A stretch of 25,879 nucleotides of DNA from Hondaea fermentalgiana. Lineage: Eukaryota; Sar; Bigyra; Thraustochytrida; Thraustochytriidae. The stretch spans positions 1 to 25,879 of the forward strand of contig NPFB01000060.1 of NCBI GenBank assembly GCA_014084085.1, written 5' to 3'. The notes beneath the pieces are model-generated. The model was not told the DNA's origin. It was given only the letters and a program-made list of their open reading frames with translations, and ran no database searches. The position numbers were made by a program, and so were the translations under genes. Below are positions 1 to 6,762 of this stretch, in pieces (position 1 is the first letter of the stretch; every line of letters begins with the position of its first letter).

Positions 1-1075
1 CTGGAATTTTCCCGTAAAGGCTCTCCCCAAAGGCCGCCAAGGCGAGCCGCTCTTTTTGGTGAGCAGTCTGCTCAAGAACTCGACCGACGCTGATCTCGAC
101 GCCGAAATCGCAGACATGGACCTCGGTCTGACATGCATTCTGGACTTTTCCGAGTTTTTCCTTCCGGACGGCGTCTTTGCGCGCCTGCTCTCGCTTTGCG
201 CTCAGTACAGTGGAGATGTCGGGGCCGTTGCACGCGCGCCTCAGCTTGCAGGAAATCAGGCCATAGTCCGCTTTGGCCTTTCTGTATTTGCGCTCGAGCA
301 GATCAAGGACAAGATATGGATCCGCGTGGAGCGCGACTCCGAACAGCCAGCAAGCACTTTGAAGACGCTGGTGAGCATGTTTCGGGGAGCGCGCGACGCC
401 GTCTTTCGAGATTTGCCATGGGAGCTTCTTCTTCAGTCGCCGAAGAATGCGTCCGTCATGGCCGTGTATGACACAGTTGTCCGGGCACGCACTTCAAGCG
501 TAGCTTTCGTCGAGTCCGTTGGCACCAAAAATGCCAGAGTTGCCGACTTTGAGCCGTTCTTCAAAGATGGCTCGTTGACGGAGGATGAGAGAGACACGGG
601 CGAGATTGAAGAGGCAGATTTGCCGTTGGCTCCCGGCTTGGAGTATCACGTCTTTTTGAGCCACAAGCAGCTCGAGGCCGGTGACGCATGCAATCTTATG
701 GCCGAGAAGCTCGTCAATCGCGGACTCAAGGTCTGGGTCGACCAGCGAACGGAAGGCAGCCTCTCCCCGGAGAAGATGCGAGCTGGAATTCAGGCGTCAA
801 AATGCTACCTGCTCTTTCTGAGCAAGACTGTCTTCAAATCCGAGATGGTTTGCATGGAGCTTGACACGGCCTTGCGAGCCGAAAAGCCCATTTTGCTTGT
901 GCATGAGAGCGATCCCAATCGCGCGGGGTTCGCTGCGTTTCAGACGTACATTGACACAGTCCCCGAGTCGGCCAGGCACATTTTCGGTCTCAGCGAGTCT
1001 ATGCCCTTTCAGCGTCGCTTGTATCTGACTGATGGCTTTTACAATGAGCTCATCAGTCGCATTGATGCCAGCTAA
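1..1075 (+). CDS. COR-like/TIR-domain protein, 5' end cut by window edge
   Basis: TIR domains act as NAD-cleaving enzymes or as adaptors in innate immunity and cell death; the role here is unknown. The frame is open from the left edge. Its upstream codons match the start of the neighbouring pseudogene, so the true ATG probably lies about 14 bases outside the window. Residues are numbered from the codon at 56. The TIR domain covers about 196-325: YHVFLSHK (197-204), GLKVWVDQ (223-230) and VCMEL with Glu268 at the usual catalytic position; the tryptophan common before this cysteine is absent. Residues 24-125 (FLPDGVFARLL, a beta-rich stretch, then a helix) resemble the C-terminal part of the COR domain of Roco proteins, but no Roc GTPase is visible. 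No signal peptide or membrane helix is seen. TIR is well supported; COR-like is an inference. Confidence 0.85.
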   Translation, partial: WNFPVKALPKGRQGEPLFLVSSLLKNSTDADLDAEIADMDLGLTCILDFSEFFLPDGVFARLLSLCAQYSGDVGAVARAPQLAGNQAIVRFGLSVFALEQIKDKIWIRVERDSEQPASTLKTLVSMFRGARDAVFRDLPWELLLQSPKNASVMAVYDTVVRARTSSVAFVESVGTKNARVADFEPFFKDGSLTEDERDTGEIEEADLPLAPGLEYHVFLSHKQLEAGDACNLMAEKLVNRGLKVWVDQRTEGSLSPEKMRAGIQASKCYLLFLSKTVFKSEMVCMELDTALRAEKPILLVHESDPNRAGFAAFQTYIDTVPESARHIFGLSESMPFQRRLYLTDGFYNELISRIDAS

Positions 1076-1457
1076 ATTCTTGAAAAGTATTTTTGCAGTT
1101 TGTTCTCTTCGTAGTAGCAGTAGATGCACGTTGTCACAACACAGCCAAATCAATGAAAGAAGACTCCTGCTACATTTTTCTTTTATACGAATAGAAGACA
1201 GCGGGGGGTGGAAACGGTCGCAACCGGCAAACAGCGTTTCTGTCTAGCCTTTTTAAAATAGCGGGTTTATCAATTGTTTTGCTCTCGTCACTCCCAGTGA
1301 ATATTCTGAGCTTGAAAATTTGCGACCCTTCGCACACAACGTCGTCTTTGTTTACCTTGTACGAAAGAGATGCAGGCCTCTGTTTCGTGGGCCTGGCCTG
1401 GTTCATAGGAAGTGCCCAAATCAGAAAGTCAGACAAGTTCCCTCATCAGTCGATACG
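1076..1457. other. Intergenic gap between the two TIR copies
   Basis: 382 bases without a supported gene. It must hold the 3' end of the first TIR gene and the former promoter of the second. A TATA-like stretch (TTTTTAAAATAG) lies near 1250-1261, about 200 bases before the pseudogene ATG. Nothing else is recognised. Confidence 0.5.
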
Positions 1458-2568
1458 ATGCTGCTATCAAGCTGGAATTTTCCCGAGAAATCCCTCTCGA
1501 AGAGCAATCAAGACGAGCCGCTCTACCTAGTGAGCAGTTTGCTCAAGAACGCAATCAATGGTAGCCTCGAAGCCGAGACTGCGGGCATGGACATTGGTCT
1601 GACATGCGTCTTTGACTTTTCCGAGTTCTATCTCCCAGATGGTGTCTTTGCGCGTCTGCTCTCGCTCTGCGCCCAGTACAGCGGGCAGTTGGGAGCATTG
1701 GCGCGCGCGCCCCATCTTGTAGGGGATCAAGCTATCGTTTACTTTGGTCTTTCTGTGTTTGCGCTTGAGCAGACCAAAGACAAGATCTCGATCCGCGTGG
1801 AGCGCGACTCCGACAAGCCAGCTAGCACGCTCAAGACGCTCTTGAGCATGTTTCAAGGCGCGTGAAACATGCTCAAGGCGCGTGCGACGCGGTTTTTCGA
1901 GATTTGCCTTATGAGCTCCTGCTTCAGTCACCCCGAAACGCGTCCGTTCTGGTTGCGTATGATACCGTGCTTCAGGCTCGCATATCGGGTGTAGAGGCCG
2001 TCATGTCTGTGGGCACAAAGATCGCCAAGGTTGCTGACTTTGCAGCGTTTTTCGAAGACGGTTCGTCAAAAGGAGACGAGAGAGACACTGTGGCGGTGGA
2101 AAGAATCGCTGTGCCTGTGGCGCCCGGTTTGATGTATCACGTTTTCTTGAGCCACAAGCAGGCCGAGGCTGGCGATGCATGCAATTTCATGGCCGAATAG
2201 CTCGTGAATCGCGGACTCAAGGTTTGGGTTGACCAGCGAACGGAAGGCAATCTCCCGGCGGGAGAGATGCGTGCCGGAATCCGTGCGTCAAAATGTTACC
2301 TTCTCTTTCTGACAAAGACTGTATTCTGTTCCGAAGCAGTTTGCATGGAGCTTGCCGCTGCCTTGGAGGCAGAAAAGCCAATTCTTCTCGTGCACGAGAG
2401 CGATCCGAATCGTGTGGGGTTGCCAACTTTTCTACTTATATTGCCACGGTCCCGGACACAGCGAAACACATTTTCGATGACCGAGAGTCGATGCCCTTTC
2501 AACGTCGTCTGTACTTGGCAGAAGGCTTATATGAGGAGCTCATTCGCATTGATGCCAGTGGGCCATAA
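1458..2568 (+). pseudogene. Decayed tandem copy of the COR-like/TIR gene
   Basis: This region aligns along its whole length with the gene at 1-1075, from an ATG at 1458 to a TAA at 2566-2568. Three lesions break it. A 20-base insertion at 1863-1882 shifts the frame and gives an immediate TGA (1863-1865). A TAG at 2198-2200 stands where the intact copy has an AAG lysine codon, just after TIR box 1. A one-base deletion near 2418-2421 shifts the frame again before the last third of the TIR domain. A three-base in-frame loss near the C-terminus is harmless. TIR box 1, the VWVDQ box and the VCMEL glutamate motif are all still readable in their separate frames. Sequence between lesions is still close to the intact copy, so decay looks recent. 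Truncated products remain possible, but a full-length protein is not. Confidence 0.88.
1843..1882. repeat. Quasi-palindromic 20-bp insertion inside the TIR pseudogene
   Basis: Two 20-mers lie back to back. In the second, the first 13 bases are the exact reverse complement of the first 13 of its neighbour (TGAGCATGTTTCA versus TGAAACATGCTCA), while the last 7 (AGGCGCG) are a direct copy. The result is a perfect 13-bp stem (1843-1855 with 1863-1875) and a 7-base loop. The intact paralogue has only one copy, so the second 20-mer is the insertion. Confidence 0.92.
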
Positions 2569-3450
2569 GCTCTTGTGACTCGTTGTAAATAAAAATATCT
2601 TTGAATTTGCAGTCTCTGCCTTTGTAGTCTTCTAAAGTGCTGGTCAGTTGCAGGTGCTTTGGTTTGCTTCTGAAACGAATAGATCATGAGCTGACTGGTC
2701 GTTATGAGCGCACTGGTCGTTATGAGCGCGTCTCATCGAGATGGCATTTCGGAAAGGAGTCTTCCGATTCTCCGGGCGAAAAGAAGTGAATTGTCGCAAG
2801 AAGAGTCGGCCAGCGACGTACAAGCCTTTAAACTGACCATCTTGTTCCCAGATCTAACCCATCTCCGCCGCTCAAGCAGCCTCCGTCTGTTCGCGCAATG
2901 CTCGGAGCGTGCATGTGGTCGCGGCGGTTCTCTCGAGAGAACGGGTCGTGCGCGCGGCGCCGCGGCCGCGCCAGCCCGAACGCTAGAGCGCGCGTGGAGG
3001 GCCTCGCAAGTAGAGTAAAGGGCCTTCGCAACTCCAATATGCCATTTGGCCGTGTTGCGCGTCCCCCGCGCAAGTGCAGCTAGCCCGCGGCGAGTTGGGC
3101 CCTGCTTTTTTTCCACTTGCATTTTCAAACTCGAATCGCCGGCGCGGAACGACGACAAGAGCGCGCACGAGAGCGCGAGCGGGAGCAGGCAGGCGAGCAA
3201 GCAGGAGCGCGAGCGCGGACGCGAGCTGCGCGGGAGCGAGCTCGGCGCGGCGCACGTCGGCGCGTCCGCCCGCAGGCGGCCCCGCGGCTTTCTTGCAGGG
3301 AGTTCGGGCGAGCGAGCGCGGTCGAGCCCTCGTCAGGCAGTCAGTCAACCCAACGACCATCGCGCGGATCCGGCTCATCGATCCCGAGGCAGAGCGCGCG
3401 CGCGCGGAGGGCGACGCGGCGGCGCGGCGGCGCGGCAGGAGGAAGGCAAG
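2569..3450. other. Intergenic region and GC-rich leader upstream of MND1
   Basis: 882 bases without a supported gene. AATAAA at 2588-2593, 20 bases after the pseudogene stop, is a plausible old polyadenylation signal. From about 2880 the sequence turns very GC-rich and low in complexity, with long open frames on both strands that encode only Arg/Ala/Ser-rich strings; this fits a promoter and 5' leader. ACTTGCG-type boxes occur at 3005-3012 and 3069-3076 (both reverse orientation), with CACTTGCA at 3114-3121. Confidence 0.5.
2694..2729 (+). repeat. Exact 18-bp tandem duplication
   Basis: ACTGGTCGTTATGAGCGC occurs twice head to tail (2694-2711 and 2712-2729) with no mismatch. It lies in non-coding sequence between the TIR pseudogene and MND1. 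Confidence 0.95.
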
Positions 3451-4095
3451 ATGGGGAAGCGCGGGCTCTCGCTGGAGGAGAAGAAGGAGCGGATCAAGGG
3501 TATCCTGCAGGAGAAAAAGGAGCCCTTCACGCTGAAGCAGATTGAAAAAGTTGGGGCCAAGGCCGGCGTGGCGCAGATGTCCATCAAGGGCGTGCTCGAG
3601 GAGATGGTCAGCGACAACTTGGTCTGCATGGACAAGATTGGGTCGACGAACTGGTTCTGGTCTTTTCCAAGCGAACAAAAGGCCGGCCTGCAGGCAAAGC
3701 TCAAACGCACGACCGAGGAGCTTCAGGCCGCCAAGGAGAGCGTCGCCAAGGCGCGCGCCGAAAAAGAGGCCCTGCTCGCCGCTCGCGTTCCGAGCGAGTC
3801 GCGTCAGGCCAAGCTGGCCGAACTCGCCGAGCTCCGGCAAAAGGCTGCTGCCACGGCCGAAGATCTTGGCAAGCTCCGCGAGAACGATCCAGCACAAATG
3901 GTCGAGCTTGTTCGCAAGATCGACGTCTGCAAGGAAGCTGCCAATCGCTGGACCGACAACACCTGGACATTGATGGACTATGTGCGCAAAAAGTATGGAA
4001 AGCAAAAGAAGGAGGTCATGCAATGGCTCGAAATGAAGGACGACTTTGACTACCCTGTTTTCACGCAGCCCAAGAAGCGCGCGCGCAAAGCTTGA
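3451..4095 (+). CDS. MND1: Meiotic nuclear division protein 1 (MND1)
   Basis: MND1 pairs with HOP2 in a coiled-coil heterodimer that stimulates the DMC1 and RAD51 recombinases during homologous pairing in meiosis; it acts in the nucleus. The 214-residue product has the family length (about 205 in human). Residues 3-72 form the winged-helix DNA-binding head (GLSLEEKKERI, then IGSTNWFWSFPS). Residues 76-145 are a coiled coil. The C-terminal signature EAANRWTDN is at 162-170 and DDFDYP at 197-202, followed by a basic tail KKRARKA. The ATG at 3451 is chosen because the family begins just before GLSLEEKK; the 135 open codons upstream are low-complexity and GC-rich, and read as 5' leader. It converges on CDC23, with 241 bases between the stops. 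The gene implies that the organism can undergo meiosis or descends from one that could. Confidence 0.95.
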   Translation: MGKRGLSLEEKKERIKGILQEKKEPFTLKQIEKVGAKAGVAQMSIKGVLEEMVSDNLVCMDKIGSTNWFWSFPSEQKAGLQAKLKRTTEELQAAKESVAKARAEKEALLAARVPSESRQAKLAELAELRQKAAATAEDLGKLRENDPAQMVELVRKIDVCKEAANRWTDNTWTLMDYVRKKYGKQKKEVMQWLEMKDDFDYPVFTQPKKRARKA

Positions 4096-4336
4096 TCAAA
4101 CCGACAGACAGACAAACAAACAGACAAAGGCCAATGGCCACAACAATTTGACACGCATGGACTCCTGCCCCTTTCCCTTCTTTTTTGCATGAACTTCCAC
4201 CTATTCACCGTCTACGTTCAAAAAAAAAATCCATCCACACTGAAAGAAATGAACCTGTGATCAATTTTTTACTTCGTCCACCAGTAATGTTTTGTCCTCT
4301 TCTTATTCTTTTGCACGTATGGCATGTATGATCCAT
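4096..4336. other. Convergent 3' region between MND1 and CDC23
   Basis: Short shared 3' region with a CAGA/CAAA-rich stretch (about 4100-4127) and an A9 run near 4220. No clear AATAAA for MND1 was found. Confidence 0.4.
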
Positions 4337-5934
4337 CTACGAGGATGTAGTTCCCGAGGCCCCGGCTGCAGCAGCGCGCAGCTGTCGAATCTCGCGAAGC
4401 ATCGCTTCGGCTTCCTTCTTCTCGGGACGACCCGCGTAATCGAGAAGCTGCTCGCAAAATCGCTCCGCCTGAGGAAGATCAATTTCATCCTTGAGGTAGT
4501 ACCCTGCAAGAAATCGGAGGGCCTCCACAGCGTCTTGACCACCCATGGCGTCCTCGGCTTCACGACGGGCCAAGTGCTTCTTGTAGTAGTACGCCGCCTG
4601 CTCACGATCCTGGAGATTTTCGGCATACAGCGAGGCAAGGCGCTGCGCCGCGATACCTTCGCGGTCGTTGTGACATTCCGCTCGCTTATAACACTTGATG
4701 GCTTCCTTGGTACGATGTAATTTCTCGTAGCAACCCGCCAACGCTGCCCACATGCGTGCATCATATGGCCGCAACGTCGTGGCTTTTCTGTAGTAATGAA
4801 GCGCGTAAAAGTACATGAGCAAAATCTCATAGGTCTGACCCAAACCGTACCATGCCCTGTAATCGCGCGGGTTAATGTCCACGGCGCTACGGTACGCCTC
4901 AATAGCCGCTTCCGTGTTTTTCATCTCGACATGTTCATGTCCAGCCAGGGTCCATGCGGACAGGTACCGACGATTCAGTCGAAGCGCACGCTTAAAGTAC
5001 AGGACGGCACGCTCATGCTGCGCCTTGAGACTATAGTAGTTACCCACGATACAACAGGTTTCGGGCCTGTACTTGTTGCTGCGTACAGCCATGTGAGCCA
5101 GGTAGCTGAGCTCTGCCTTGCACTCTTTGACGTAGAGAATGTTTGAATACGTGTCCATATTCTGCAGACGGTGCGGGTCGCGTGCAATGAGAAGTTCAAA
5201 GTGTTCTTGCGCTTCGTCGAAATTCCGCAAATTGTACTGTGCCAAGGCTTGTTGCGCAAGCAAATACGAAGAACGCGGAAACATGTCGGCAAGATCGATG
5301 AGAATCTCCATGGCCTCTTGGTTCTGTTGCAGTTCGAGCGCCAAGTGAGCGCGAAAGAATCCTGTCATCCAATGCTCAGGGAGCCGCAGCTGGTCAAGAT
5401 CTTCCTTTTCGCTGCATAGTGAAGCGAGATCGAGCCATGCCGACCAGAGCAGGGGCTCCTTGGAGACGGCCTCGGCCAGGGCACGCCGGGCGGGGCCCTT
5501 GGCCTGCATCTCTTTGAGGACGACGCCATATATGTACAAAATGTAGCCGTCCATAGCACCTTCCGTGTGCAGCGGCGCCAACTCCGTGCGCAAGAGGCGC
5601 AGATTGCCATTTCGAATTTGGCACTGTTCGAGCGGGTCTGCGACCTCGCAAATCTCCTCCTCCTTGCGTTTTTCGCCCACCATGTACAGCGAATAGGCCC
5701 AAAGGAAGATTTCCTTGGCATTTTGACTCTTGGGCAGCAAGCCATCGCTGCTGAGATGCTGCGCACATCGGTCAAGTTCGTCCAGGTCAAACATGGACTT
5801 GGCAATGAGAAGACTGTCCGTGTCAGCCGTGTCAGCAGCGGCTGCAGCCCACAATTCTCCGCCCAAGCTTCCTCTCGATTTACGGCGCTGCCTGCTGCTG
5901 CCCAAAGCCGCAGACGAGGACGTCGACGACGATA

Positions 5935-5965
<31 letters not shown>

Positions 5966-6223
5966 AGCCGCTCCCGAGATCGGCATCTGCTTCACGCCCA
6001 TTTGCGAAGGATGCTCATCCATGGCCGGGTCGACGGCTTGCGCCCAGGGCCGCGCGGCCGGGACCACAAAGCCCTCCGCGATCCCATTGAGCAACTCCGC
6101 GAGCCAGAGGCTGCTCTTCTTCAGGCCGCGCGTAGACGTCGCCCGGATCGCCATGCGCAGCGACGCGCGGACCTCGTGTTCATGCCACATCCGCGGCGCC
6201 TCCTCGGCGTCCGCGCCAGACAT
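4337..6223 (-). CDS. CDC23: Anaphase-promoting complex subunit 8 (CDC23)
   Basis: APC8/CDC23 is a TPR scaffold subunit of the anaphase-promoting complex/cyclosome, the E3 ubiquitin ligase that drives mitotic exit; it helps dock coactivators and the catalytic module. The 628-residue product has the N-terminal helix LRMAIRATSTRGLKKSSLW (22-40) typical of APC8. After that come an acidic/serine-rich linker with a poly-Ser tract (about 87-104) and tandem TPRs to about 590. The most diagnostic block starts at about residue 384 (RPETCCIVGNYYSL), followed by MKNTEAAIEAYRSAVDIN and RDYRAWYGLGQTYEIL, which match animal and plant APC8 closely. The ATG at 6221-6223 directly precedes the conserved N-terminus. 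The gene is divergent from the SAPS gene. The poly-Ser insertion is the only oddity. CDC16 and CDC27 were considered, but the motifs above are specific to CDC23. Confidence 0.95.
5935..5964. repeat. (ACG)10 trinucleotide repeat encoding poly-Ser in CDC23
   Basis: Ten perfect ACG units on the + strand read as consecutive TCG serine codons in CDC23 on the - strand. Imperfect units extend the tract leftwards from about 5917. Confidence 0.9.
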
Positions 6224-6762
6224 CGTCCCCCGCCCCCCGGGCCCCCGCCGCGAGCCCCTCTCGCGCTCCCCCGCTCCCGTGCGCTCGCGTCGCTCGCCCG
6301 ATCCCCGTCGCGACGGTTGTTGCTCGCTTTGCTCAGCTTGCTCGCCTTGGACGCTCGCTCGCTGGGCTCGCCTCTATCTACTGACAGCACGAGGCTCCTC
6401 GAGTTTGGCCCACTTGCGGCGCATTCTGCACTTGCGCGCGGCCGTTTAGCCACTTGCGCAGGCGCCATAGCGCACTTGCGCCGCTGCGCCCGCCGCCGCT
6501 GCCCGCCGGCCCAGCCCGCCCAGCCAGCCCGCTGGCCAGAGCAGACTCGACCCGACCTGGACGGGGGCCGCGGGAGGGAGGGCTCGGCGGAGACGGGGCA
6601 GCGAGCGGCCGCCGCCCGAGCGGGCGCCCGCGCGAGCCGCGCGGACAGAGGTGCGCGAGTGGTCTGTGTACGTGGCTGATTGGCCGAATCGAGCTATCTT
6701 TTGGGCACGCAGAGACAGACAGACCCCGAGCGAGCCCGCGCGCCGCGTCCGCGCCAGCGAGG
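6224..6762. promoter_or_regulatory. Bidirectional promoter region, CDC23 and SAPS gene
   Basis: 539 bases between two divergent ATGs. The sequence is strongly GC-rich without a TATA box. Open frames here are Arg/Ala/Pro-rich and look like leader noise. The notable content is the CACTTGCG array at 6411-6480. Confidence 0.6.
6411..6480 (+). promoter_or_regulatory. Four evenly spaced CACTTGCG boxes
   Basis: The octamer CACTTGCG occurs at 6411-6418, 6429-6436, 6451-6458 and 6473-6480, all in one orientation, with start-to-start steps of 18, 22 and 22 bases, close to two helical turns. The ACTTGCG core also occurs upstream of MND1 (3005, 3069, reverse orientation) and just before the p23 ATG (10415-10422). 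A transcription-factor site or core-promoter element is inferred; the factor is unknown. Confidence 0.55.

Noticed and set aside
1863..1882. The 20-bp insertion as a tiny spliced intron
   Set aside because: It lacks GT-AG ends and is too short. Two more lesions follow, so the copy stays broken anyway.
2198..2200. TAG as programmed readthrough or recoded stop in the second TIR copy
   Set aside because: The intact paralogue has a lysine codon there, and frameshifts lie both before and after it.
3046..3450. N-terminal extension of MND1
   Set aside because: The 135 codons are Arg/Ala/Ser-rich and low-complexity; MND1 proteins start just before the GLSLEEKK block, which fits the ATG at 3451.
2983..4023. 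Long minus-strand open frame of 346 codons opposite MND1
   Set aside because: It is antisense to the well-supported MND1 gene, rich in Leu/Ala/Arg as expected from the complement of Lys/Glu/Gln codons, and has no family motif.
6454..6762. N-terminal extension of the SAPS protein
   Set aside because: GC-rich Arg/Pro/Ala sequence next to the promoter boxes, with equally open frames on other strands; read as leader.
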